Shown here piece by piece: positions 15,942 to 24,100 of a stretch of 33,176 nt of DNA. The stretch is from CAYGHG01 sp964349515 (GTDB taxonomy: Bacteria > Oederibacteriota > PGYV01 > CAYGHG01): the NCBI GenBank assembly GCA_964349515.1, contig CAYGHG010000014.1, positions 1 to 33,176 of the forward strand, written 5' to 3'. Each line of letters begins with the position of its first letter. The stretch's first letter is position 1. The translations under genes were made by a program, and so were the position numbers. Under the pieces are notes generated by a model. That model was not told the origin of the DNA, searched no databases, and saw only the letters and a program-made list of their open reading frames with translations.

Positions 15942-16522
15942 CCAAAATAAAGAGCATAGTACAGGCGGTTGTTTTCAGCATGCGGCATGGCGCAAACAAA
16001 GCGGCTGCAGCTGTGTTGCTGCCTGTGCTTATTGTTTTTGCCGTGGTTTTTACGGCGGGCTGGATGCCGCAGGTCAGAGAGACCGGGTCAATAAAGGAAG
16101 AGATAAAAATGATAAAAAACGGGATAAAAGAAAAACAGGATCAAAAGGCCGCGGAGGCCGCGTACATGGAAACAAAACTGCTGGCAGATAATGCCGAAAG
16201 AAAACTAAAAGCAGCCGCAGGCCCGGGAGAAACAGTATCGCAGTTGAACAGGCTTGCCTTAAAAAACGGCATGTCAATAACAATTGAAAACACCTCGGTT
16301 AAGGAAAGCGGGCACCCGTCTTATTCATTATTAATAAGCGACATAACCCTGACAGGCGGATATACAGGGTTGAGAAGGTTTCTGACAGGGCTGGATAACA
16401 TGAATTTCATGGTGCAGGCTGAAAAAATAAAAATTGAGCCTGACAGGGCTTCCGGGCATATTAAGTCAGTGCTGCGGCTGTGGATAGTGCTGCCTGCGGA
16501 CGAAAAAAAGGCGGTAAGATGA
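15938..16522 (+). CDS. PilO/GspM-like inner-membrane assembly protein
   Basis: A 194-residue bitopic protein: one membrane helix (about 23-42), then a lysine/glutamate-rich coiled coil (about 50-95) and a C-terminal ferredoxin-like domain with LNRLALKNGMSIT and GGYTGLRRFLTGLDNMNFMV, the arrangement of PilO. PilO pairs with PilN in the periplasm to align the machine. It follows the PilN-like gene with an ATGA overlap and overlaps the next gene the same way. Confidence 0.78.
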   Translation: MTKIKSIVQAVVFSMRHGANKAAAAVLLPVLIVFAVVFTAGWMPQVRETGSIKEEIKMIKNGIKEKQDQKAAEAAYMETKLLADNAERKLKAAAGPGETVSQLNRLALKNGMSITIENTSVKESGHPSYSLLISDITLTGGYTGLRRFLTGLDNMNFMVQAEKIKIEPDRASGHIKSVLRLWIVLPADEKKAVR

Positions 16523-16995
16523 AAAAAAAGCACATAATACTGGCGTCGGTTCTTGTTGTTCTTGCGGCGGCAAATATCATAGGCAGATGGGCTGTCCCGG
16601 GCGGTGACAAAGAAAATAAAAGCGCCACAGGGAAAAACAGTGCTGTTGTTATCAGACTACAGGATACAGTGACTGATGAAAACATGAACATATACAGGAA
16701 TCTTTTTGAAGGCCCGGCTGTAACCGCCGGCTTAAAACCGGTACAGGCAGCCAAGCCTGCGCCTGATACTGCACGCATAGAACCGGTGAGATGGCCGGAG
16801 TTCAGAGTGTCAGGGACTGCCGAACTTGACGGTAAAAAAGTGATATTTTTTTCGGGCAGGGCGTTTAAGGGGCAGGTTTTTGAAGGTGAAAACATAACAG
16901 AAAGTTTTATCCTGGTGTCTGCCGACGGGGACAGGATAACTGTACGGGATTCGGTTTCAGGGGAGACAAGAACATATCAGATGGAGGCGAGATAG
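16519..16995 (+). CDS. PilP/GspC-like periplasmic linker protein
   Basis: A 158-residue protein with a short N-terminal anchor (KKKHIILASVLVVLAAANIIG), a low-complexity linker with PVQAAKPAPD, and a small beta domain from about 92 (WPEFRVSGTAELDGKKVIFF through GEDNI-like turns to the end). This matches the layout of PilP and the GspC homology region, which connect the inner membrane complex to the secretin. An upstream in-frame ATG at 16480 would overlap the PilO-like gene and add only shadow sequence; the ATGA overlap at 16519 is preferred. Confidence 0.7.
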   Translation: MKKKHIILASVLVVLAAANIIGRWAVPGGDKENKSATGKNSAVVIRLQDTVTDENMNIYRNLFEGPAVTAGLKPVQAAKPAPDTARIEPVRWPEFRVSGTAELDGKKVIFFSGRAFKGQVFEGENITESFILVSADGDRITVRDSVSGETRTYQMEAR

Positions 16996-16996
16996 C

Positions 16997-19219
16997 ATGT
17001 CATTATTTCACAGAATAACGGTTATACTTTTTTTCACAGCGGTTTTACTTGTTCAGGGGTGCATGAACAGGGAGATGTACAGGCCGTCATTTGTGAGCCA
17101 GGATGAAGAATGGATCAGGCTGGTTACCGATTACAGAAAAGAATCTGCCAGAAACCCCGAAAGCCAGGAAATGAAAGCAAGCCTGAAAAGGGTGGAATTT
17201 GATGCTTCTGAATTTTTCTATCTGCAGGCAATGGAACTAAAGGCCGTAAAAAAATATGATGAGGCAATAATGTCGCTTCAGAAGGGGCTGGCAGTGATGC
17301 CCGGCAATGAAAAAGTGTCAAATGCTTTTGCCGAGCTGACCGCAATGAAAGAGGCGCATGAACTTGCGAGGCGCGCACGCGAAATGATTGCCGCGGGAAA
17401 CAGTGAGACAGCCCGCGATCTGGTAAGCAAAGCGCTTGAATACCGGCCCGAAGACCCGGAATTGGTAAAACTCGCGGAAGAGCTGGAGCCTGAACCCGGA
17501 AATGAAAAGGTTTTCACCTCGGACAAGAAAATTACCATAAAATTCAGCGGCTCAGATGTTAAAAGCGTATTTGATTTCATAGGAAAGGCATACGACATAA
17601 ATATAATTTATGACGAAGGGGTGAAAAACCTGCCTGTGAGTGTTACAGCGGCTGACGTGACACTTGAACAGGCGCTGGAAACAGTGGCTGCGTCTGCCGG
17701 TGTTTTTTATAAAAAAATTGGCGGGGCGTCAATGCTGGTGGTACAGGATATAAAGGCAAAACGCGATCAGTATGAAGACCTGATAATAAGGACCTACCAG
17801 CTAAATGTAATAAAAGCCTCTGAAATGGCAAATATTCTCAAAAGCACGCTGGGGCTGAAGCGTATCACCGCAAATGACTCGCTTAATTCCGTATCAGTCA
17901 GGGATACAGAAGATGTTTTAAAACTTGCCGGAAAGATAATAAGGGCAAATGACAGAAAACCCGCGGAAGTCATTTTTGATGTTGAAATCATGGAGGTAAA
18001 CAGGACAAAAGCCGAGCAGCTCGGCCTTAATTACGGCAGCCAGATAAAGCTCACTCTGCCGTCGTTTGCCACGGCAGGGCAGGCGCTCAGTACCTCTTTT
18101 ATTGATATGCTCAGGCAGGGCGCAATGACACTGCCTGCTTTTACGCTGAATTTTTTCAAGCAGGATGTAGATGCCAAAATGCTCGCAAACCCCAGGGTCA
18201 GGGTGGTAGAGGGAAAAAAAGCAAGGATTCATATCGGCGACAGGGTTCCCATGAGGTCGTCTATAATACAGGATGCGACAGGGCAGGTTAGGTATACGTA
18301 TGAGTACAGGGACATAGGCGTAATGCTGGAGGTTACACCCAAGATCAACCTGGATAACAGTGTTTTTGTGGCGTTAAGGCTGCAAGTCAGCACACTGGGA
18401 TCAAACATAGGAACAGCATCTGACCCGGCATACTCCATAGGAACCAGGGATGCGGATACCACTATGCTGCTCAAAGACGGTGAAACAGCCATACTGGGAG
18501 GGCTGATCCGCGATGAGGAAAGAAAAAATATGCTTAAAATCCCGCTTTTAGGTGATATTCCGGTTATCGGGAGTATCTTTACTGTATCAAATGACATGTC
18601 AGGGTCAAGGACAGACGTAATGCTCACAATCACCCCCAGAATAGTTCGAAGCTGGGAGTATATAGGAAAAGAGATGCGGGATATATATTCCGGGACGGAA
18701 AACCATCTTTCGAGCCGCCCGAAATATGGAAGCGGTAAAAAAGATGACGGGCCGCAAAAAGGCGCCGTAACAGTTGACATAACAGGAAGCAAAGCAGGAA
18801 AAGAGGCTGTGATAGAAGGCCTGGTTCAGTCCTTTTCCGAGCCTCAGTATGTAATCATGAACGCAACTGAAGGCACGGCGGTTCTTACCGCTGAAAACTT
18901 CAGCGGAATAAAAAACCTGCCTTACAGAATAGCTTTTAATAATGAAGTGGTTGGTTTTGCCGGGGCGGAGAAATCCGCCGGCGGTGCAGCTGAAAGCATT
19001 GCTGTGTTTGATGATAAGGCCGCGGAGGGAGTAATAGTAATCAGCGCCCAAATCCGGCCGGAGCAGGGCGGGGCAGGGGCTGCTGAAATTGCCAATGTCA
19101 GGTTCAGTGCGAAAAAACCGGGGGTATCATATCTTGTACTGTTGGAGGAAGCGGTGTCAGACGGGGACGGAAAGCCCGTAATCCCGCAGAGAAAGGCGTC
19201 AAGGCTTGTTGTTAAATAG
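16997..19219 (+). CDS. gspD: Secretin (GspD/PilQ type) with lipobox and C-terminal cohesin-like domain
   Basis: The outer-membrane channel protein, 740 residues. A signal peptide ends in the lipobox VQGC (C22), so the protein is probably lipidated without a separate pilotin. Tetratricopeptide-like helices (about 65-165) precede an STN/N0 domain (about 185-250, KITIKFSGSDVKSVFDFIGK) and a NolW/N1 domain (about 264-335). The secretin core (about 340-575) has VEIMEVNRTKAEQLGLNYG, MLANPRVRVVEGKKARIHIGD, GVMLEVTPKI and the terminal signature GLIRDEERKNMLKIPLLGDIPVIGSIF. A further beta domain (about 590-740) resembles the cohesin-type C-terminus seen in some secretins. GGAGG at 16983-16987 supports the ATG. 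Its 3' end overlaps the first pseudopilin gene by 14 bp. Confidence 0.93.
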   Translation: MSLFHRITVILFFTAVLLVQGCMNREMYRPSFVSQDEEWIRLVTDYRKESARNPESQEMKASLKRVEFDASEFFYLQAMELKAVKKYDEAIMSLQKGLAVMPGNEKVSNAFAELTAMKEAHELARRAREMIAAGNSETARDLVSKALEYRPEDPELVKLAEELEPEPGNEKVFTSDKKITIKFSGSDVKSVFDFIGKAYDINIIYDEGVKNLPVSVTAADVTLEQALETVAASAGVFYKKIGGASMLVVQDIKAKRDQYEDLIIRTYQLNVIKASEMANILKSTLGLKRITANDSLNSVSVRDTEDVLKLAGKIIRANDRKPAEVIFDVEIMEVNRTKAEQLGLNYGSQIKLTLPSFATAGQALSTSFIDMLRQGAMTLPAFTLNFFKQDVDAKMLANPRVRVVEGKKARIHIGDRVPMRSSIIQDATGQVRYTYEYRDIGVMLEVTPKINLDNSVFVALRLQVSTLGSNIGTASDPAYSIGTRDADTTMLLKDGETAILGGLIRDEERKNMLKIPLLGDIPVIGSIFTVSNDMSGSRTDVMLTITPRIVRSWEYIGKEMRDIYSGTENHLSSRPKYGSGKKDDGPQKGAVTVDITGSKAGKEAVIEGLVQSFSEPQYVIMNATEGTAVLTAENFSGIKNLPYRIAFNNEVVGFAGAEKSAGGAAESIAVFDDKAAEGVIVISAQIRPEQGGAGAAEIANVRFSAKKPGVSYLVLLEEAVSDGDGKPVIPQRKASRLVVK

Positions 19220-19691
19220 AAAAAAAGGTTTTACTCTTATAGAAATGCTTGTGGCTCTGGGGATTATGGCTGTTTTGGCATCTGCCGCGGTGCCATTCGC
19301 GGAAACCATGATTACAAGGGAAAAGGAAGCGGAACTGCGTACCGCGCTCAGGGTCATTCGAAAGGCAATAGACGCCTTTCATGAGGATCTGGAAAAGGGA
19401 AGAATATCCTCCTCCTGCAACTGTTACAGTGAGAACGGCTACCCCGTAAGTTTGGAACTGCTGGCAGAAGGCGTGGTTTCCGGGCGTGCAGAAGACAGGT
19501 ACATCAGATACCTGCGCAGAATACCGAGAGACCCGTTTTCGCGGCAGGACATACCGCCCGCGGAACAGTGGGGGCGGAGAGGTTATGATGACAGCACAAC
19601 ATCCCTTTCCTGGAACGGGAGTGATGTTTATGATGTATATTCAAAGAGCGAAAAAAAAGCAAGGGACGGGTCATATTATGCTGACTGGTAA
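19206..19691 (+). CDS. GspG-like pseudopilin 1
   Basis: A 161-residue pseudopilin. The short leader MLLNRKKG is cut before F by prepilin peptidase; mature FTLIEMLVALGIMAV carries the conserved Glu5 and membrane helix. The rest has DDSTTSLSWNGSDVYDVYSKSE and an ending DGSYYADW, as in GspG-like proteins. Two cysteines sit in SSCNCYSENGYP. The start is TTG at 19206 (or 19209), inside the secretin gene's 3' end, as no ATG is available. Confidence 0.85.
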   Translation: MLLNRKKGFTLIEMLVALGIMAVLASAAVPFAETMITREKEAELRTALRVIRKAIDAFHEDLEKGRISSSCNCYSENGYPVSLELLAEGVVSGRAEDRYIRYLRRIPRDPFSRQDIPPAEQWGRRGYDDSTTSLSWNGSDVYDVYSKSEKKARDGSYYADW

Positions 19692-20058
19692 GGCTGGTAA
19701 CAGGGGTTTTACTATTGTAGAACTTCTTGCGGTGCTGGCGGTGCTTGCTCTGCTAACAGCCATAGTCGCGCCGTCGCTTACGTCCTCTTTGCTGAGGTCA
19801 AAGGAATCCGCTCTTGTACACAGCCTTGCAGTAATGAGAAAAGCGATAGATGAATATCACGCGGATAACGGGGCATACCCGCCGTCTCTGGAATCGCTTG
19901 TTGACGGCAGATACATAAGAAGCGTGCCAAAAGACCCGGTAACAGGCAGCAGGGAAACATGGAAAGAAATTTACAGCAATGAAAAAGGCGGGATATGCGA
20001 CATCTACAGCGGCGCAGAAGGGAGAAACTCTGATGGAGAAAGATATGATGAGCTATAG
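19678..20058 (+). CDS. GspG-like pseudopilin 2
   Basis: A 126-residue pseudopilin with leader MLTGKAGNRG and mature FTIVELLAVLAVLALL (Glu5 present). The C-terminal part YIRSVPKDPVTGSRETW and GICDIYSGAEG resembles GspG-type globular domains. ATG at 19678, preceded by AAGGGACGGG, overlaps the previous gene by 14 bp. An upstream ATG in the same frame at 19486 would bury the leader and is rejected. Confidence 0.85.
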   Translation: MLTGKAGNRGFTIVELLAVLAVLALLTAIVAPSLTSSLLRSKESALVHSLAVMRKAIDEYHADNGAYPPSLESLVDGRYIRSVPKDPVTGSRETWKEIYSNEKGGICDIYSGAEGRNSDGERYDEL

Positions 20059-20485
20059 GAAAGTAAAACGCAGGGAAAGAGGTTTTACCCTTGTGGAGAT
20101 GCTGGTTGTGCTTGCGATACTTGCGCTTTTGGTGTCACTTGTGGGACCGGTGTTGTTTAAACACATATCACCGGCGAAAAGGTCGGTGGCGAGAGCGCAG
20201 ATAAATATTTTTATGTCCGCCCTTGATTCATATTATATGGATACAGGCAGGTATCCTGCGACGGCGGAAGGGCTCGAATCTCTCAGGATACAGCCCGCGG
20301 GCGCACAGGGATGGAAAGGCCCGTACCTGAAAAAAAACCTGCCAAAGGACCCGTGGGGAGGCAGGTACATTTACAGGAGCCCGGGAAGAAGCGGAGGCTA
20401 TGAGATTGTTTCATATGGCTCAGACGGGGAAGAAGGCGGAGAGGGTGATGCAAGGGATGTTAACAGCTGGGAAAACGAAGAATAA
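20033..20485 (+). CDS. gspG: Major pseudopilin GspG
   Basis: A 150-residue protein, the best match to the major pseudopilin that builds the secretion piston. Leader MEKDMMSYRKVKRRERG, mature FTLVEMLVVLAILALLVSLV. The globular part has the classical GspG sequence: SALDSYYMDTGRYPATAEGL, GWKGPYLKKNLPKDPWG, YIYRSPG and YGSDGEEGGEGDARDVNSW, where GspG binds calcium. AAGGGAG at 20018-20024 places the start at 20033; ATGs at 20045 and 20048 are alternatives that only shorten the leader. Overlaps both neighbours. Confidence 0.93.
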   Translation: MEKDMMSYRKVKRRERGFTLVEMLVVLAILALLVSLVGPVLFKHISPAKRSVARAQINIFMSALDSYYMDTGRYPATAEGLESLRIQPAGAQGWKGPYLKKNLPKDPWGGRYIYRSPGRSGGYEIVSYGSDGEEGGEGDARDVNSWENEE

Positions 20486-20927
20486 AAGCGGGGGTTATAC
20501 ATACCTAATGCTGGCGGTGGTTGCGGCGGGGCTGGGAATAACTGCGGCAGCTCTCGGTGCGGCATATCACGACAGGGAAATAAGGCTGGGCAGGGAAGAG
20601 GAGTTTTTTTACAGGGGTGAAGAGTATGTAAAGGCAATAGCGTCCTATTATCATGCCGGAGGCCCTGCGAAAGAATACCCTGCTGATGTGAATTCACTGC
20701 TTGACGACCCAAGGTTTCAGGGAAAACGCCATCTCAGAAGGCTATACACCGAACCGGTAACCGGAGGTGAGTGGAAATACATATATAATGAAAAAGGAAA
20801 GCTGTGCGGGGTTTATGGCGGCGGCAGCGGCCTGCCGGTAAGAAAAAATATTACACAAAAAAATACGGCGCAGCCGGGCGCAGAAATAAAGGTTTATGCT
20901 GATTATAAGTTTGTTTTTATGCCATGA
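20448..20927 (+). CDS. Pseudopilin 4, lacking Glu5
   Basis: A 159-residue pseudopilin-like protein: leader MQGMLTAGKTKNKSGG, then YTYLMLAVVAAGLGITAAAL as the mature membrane helix. The residue at mature position 5 is Met, not the usual Glu. The rest (EEFFYRGEEYVKAIASYY, KRHLRRLYTEPVTGGEW, GKLCGVYGGGSGLPV) matches a known group of pseudopilins with an HLRKLY-DP-TG-EW segment. GGAG at 20438-20441 supports the ATG at 20448; ATG at 20457 is possible. Last gene of the operon; overlaps gspG by 38 bp. Confidence 0.8.
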   Translation: MQGMLTAGKTKNKSGGYTYLMLAVVAAGLGITAAALGAAYHDREIRLGREEEFFYRGEEYVKAIASYYHAGGPAKEYPADVNSLLDDPRFQGKRHLRRLYTEPVTGGEWKYIYNEKGKLCGVYGGGSGLPVRKNITQKNTAQPGAEIKVYADYKFVFMP

Positions 20928-20936
20928 GAAGGTAAG

Positions 20937-20950
20937 GACAAAAGACATAC
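20937..20950. repeat. Heptamer pair GACAAAA-GACATAC
   Basis: Two adjacent 7-bp units just after the secretion operon, similar to those at 1315 and 7580. No terminator is visible between the operon and the next promoter. Confidence 0.4.
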
Positions 20951-20961
20951 ATAAAAAAAAC

Positions 20962-20991
20962 TTGACAAGTAATGGTAAAATGTTGTATATA
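20962..20991 (+). promoter_or_regulatory. Promoter of the giant SpvB/RHS gene
   Basis: TTGACA at 20962-20967, an 18-nt spacer, and TATATA at 20986-20991. Initiation near 20998 gives a leader of about 140 nt before the ATG at 21139. A TATATT at 20988 with a 20-nt spacer is a poorer reading. Confidence 0.7.
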
Positions 20992-21050
20992 TTTTATGTT
21001 TTTATAAGAGGGATAAATCATCAATGTGCGATTCGCAACGGAGGGTTTTT

Positions 21051-21146
21051 TTGTCAAACTTATGCCTTAAAGGGGTAATGGAATTCTGCGTCTGTGTTTT
21101 CATTGTGCACGCCGTTTTCGTGGAAACGCAGAGACTCAATGGCTGA
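21051..21146 (+). CDS. Possible 31-residue leader peptide overlapping the RHS start
   Basis: A small open frame begins with TTG at 21051, five bases after a strong ribosome site, GGAGGG at 21040-21045. An internal ATG at 21078 also has AAAGGGG just upstream. The peptide is hydrophobic in its second half (MEFCVCVFIVHAVFVE). It ends in TGA at 21144-21146, 3 bases past the ATG (21139-21141) of the giant gene, so the frames overlap by 8 bp. That gene has no good ribosome site of its own. Translational coupling is inferred; the ORF could be chance. Confidence 0.4.
   Translation: MSNLCLKGVMEFCVCVFIVHAVFVETQRLNG
21085..21132 (+). promoter_or_regulatory. Possible stem-loop in the RHS leader
   Basis: TCTGCG (21085-21090) can pair with CGCAGA (21127-21132), and TTTTC (21097-21101) with GGAAA (21122-21126). 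This leaves a 6-nt bulge and a 20-nt loop. The only purine-rich stretch before the RHS ATG, GCAGAGA, lies in the 3' arm. Such a fold could hide the start until the leader frame is translated. Unproven. Confidence 0.35.
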
Positions 21147-24100
21147 TAAAACATCAACCCTGAAAAGAACAGTTTTATTATCTGTGCTTATTTGTATCGC
21201 GGCATTTGTGGCCGCGGTTAAAGTCATTTCTGCAAAACTCACAACCTCATATTCAAATGAAAGTGTCCGCATTTTACCTGTGGCTGTTTCCGGGCCTGAG
21301 TCAGTACTTTTTGACAGGGATACGGCGACTGCTTTTGCTCCTGAAAAACAGTCGGAGACGGTTATCAGCTTCGGAGCAGGCGCTGCTCTCGGTTCTGTCA
21401 GGGTTTATGGAAGCTCCGCTTATCATCTTACAATATTTAAAATGAACAAGTCCGGAGGCTGGTCGGAAATTCCCGGCCTTTCAAATATCAGGCTTTCAGA
21501 CGCAGGCAGCGGGTGGAATTCTTTTGAAGCCTCTTTGGTATCTTCGGCAGACAAATACATGCTCAGGCTACAGCCATATGTTGTTTCCGGAGCAAAAAAT
21601 CCGGGTGTTGCTGAAATAGAATTCTGGGCGCAGGGAAGCAGAACAAATATAAGCGGCGCGGAGCATGCGGTTTCTGCTGCTGATACCGCAAATAGCGCAC
21701 TGTTTTTCTGTAAAAAATACACAGCATCACCGGAAGAGTCAGAAGTCAGGATTGTAAGAGAGTACGGCAAAACACAGGTTGAGGATGCCGTATTTGTTAT
21801 TTCCGGGCAGTTTGCGGTAACTACCGACATAAGGCGCGCATGGCTGGTATATGAACTGCAGGGTTACGGTTCGTGGATAGGCGCGGAGCATACAATAAAC
21901 GGCGCAGGCAGGCGCACTGCGTGGCCCATGGCTGCCTCCTCCGGCTGGACAAAACAGCAAGAGGCCATAAATCCCTCGCTTTTAAAGACAGGGGACAATA
22001 CTGTAACATTCAGCCTGCCCTACGGCGCTGCCGCAGGGTATAAAATAAAAAATGTAATGCTTGTAACCGAAACTGATAATGGTTTTAACCACATATCCGC
22101 GGTTTCAGGCAGCGGTGAAGTGCAAAATATGACGGATGGAAACGAGTTCACGTCATGGAAACCCGCTGACGGTTATTCGCAGGCGCATCTGGATTTTTAC
22201 AGGCAGGCGCAGGCAGGCTCGGTCAGGCTTCTGCTGAACGGAACCATAAGCGGCACTATTTCATTTACAACATATCTTAACGGCGTTAAAAAGACAGAAA
22301 CAAATCCTATAGATGCATCCACTCTTACGGCAGGCTGGAACGTCATACCGCTTGGCGCTGATGAGGATGCTGATTCTGCGGCCTTGAATGTCACTGTATC
22401 GGCAGGTTCTACCGGGTCTTTTTCGGAGATTGCCGTATGCGGTTCGGTCACGGGCAGCAAAAGAAAAAAAGAAATTATAATTACCTATCCTGACAACGGA
22501 CAGTACTACGGCAGGGCGGCATATGTCGCGGGATTCCTGCCTGTTACTGACAACGGCTCGGGGCAGGCTGTTGTGCTTGCAGGCCCGAATCCAATGGCGG
22601 TTGACAACGGAGTTTTTTCCGGCGTAGTCAGCAAAGAAGATGCAGGTTTTGAAAATGACGATGACTCTGCCGGGTGGAGCGCGGATATAACACTTATATA
22701 CCCGGACGGGGAAAAGATAGTCAGGACGCTGAGGTTTACGCAAAACAGGGCGCTGCTTGCTGACAACCCTGCCGAGGCAGAAAACGAAGCATACGGGTTC
22801 GGGGTAAAGCCAAACAGTAAAAGAAAAATGAAACTAAAGGACATAGAGCTTGAAATAGATTCGCAGGACGAGGAAAAAAGCAGCAACATACAGGTGCTGG
22901 AGCTCGGCGATAAAGACATACCGCCGCTTGATATAGGAATGGTAAACGTAACCGGCAAGGGCAGAAAAGGATACAGGTTCCTGCCGCACGGCTCAAAGTT
23001 TAAAAAGAAGATGAGGATGAGGCTGCCATACGACAGGAAAAAACTGCCTCCGGGAAAAAACGATGACGATATACGGGCATATTATTACAACGACAGGGTA
23101 AACAGGTGGCTTCCTGTTGAAAGAGAAAAAATTGATAAAGACACATCTGAAACCGTAAACTTAACAGACCATTTTACTGACTTTATTAATGCTGTTATTG
23201 TCGTGCCCGACCATCCACAACTGCAGAATTTCAACCCGAACACAATAAAAGACCTTAAAGCCGCACTGCCGGGCTCCGGAATAACTATGCTCAACCCGCC
23301 ATCTGCAAATAACAAAGGTGATGCATCGCTTAACTATCCGATAGAAATACCCCCCGGCAGGAACGGAATGCAGCCAAATGTTTCGATCGTATACAATTCA
23401 TCAGGCGGCGACGGTCTCGCAGGCTATGGATGGGATCTGCCTGTACGTAGTATTTCATGCGATACAAAATGGGGTGTGCCCAGATACGACCCGAATTTTG
23501 AAACCGAATCATATCTGTTTGAAGGCGAACAGCTTATCCCTACGGCCAGAGGAAATGTTTATGAACCAAGGACAGCTTCAGATAAGAGATTTTTTGAGAG
23601 AACCGAAGGCAGGTTTTTGAGAATAGTAAGAAAAGTTACGGACACTACCGCTGCGGGAGCTGATAAATATTATTGGGAAGTGACGGATAAAAACGGCACC
23701 GTGCATGTTTACGGGGAAAAACCCTCAGACCCGGGCTCCAACAGCATGATAGGGCCTGCGGGGCGCGGAACTTTTATGTGGGCTTTGCGCAGCTCTACCG
23801 ACAGAAACGGCAATCAGACAAAATATTACTACAGAACGGATGAAAGAACTTCAAACAATAATTTACTGTTGGACTATATCACATATACAGGCAAAGAAGG
23901 GGTGGATGACGGATACTATTTAGTCCGGTTCAATTACGAAAACAAGCTCAATGCATCGGCCGGCGGAAGTGGAATAAAATCTGACGGAAGAGGCGGTTTT
24001 ATCAGGCGGTACACAAAAAAACTATCGTCAGTAGAAGTGCTGGCAGGCGGCCAGCAGGTAAGAAAATATGAATTTAAATATGTAGTCGGTAATTTTAAAA

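Noticed and set aside
20998..21138. Cyclic-di-GMP or other known riboswitch before the RHS gene
   Set aside because: None of the conserved GEMM sequence blocks are present; only short stems and a leader ORF are visible.
21094..21138. Start of the giant gene 15 codons upstream of the ATG at 21139
   Set aside because: It would place a polar stretch with CTPFSWKRRDS before the signal sequence and has no ribosome site.
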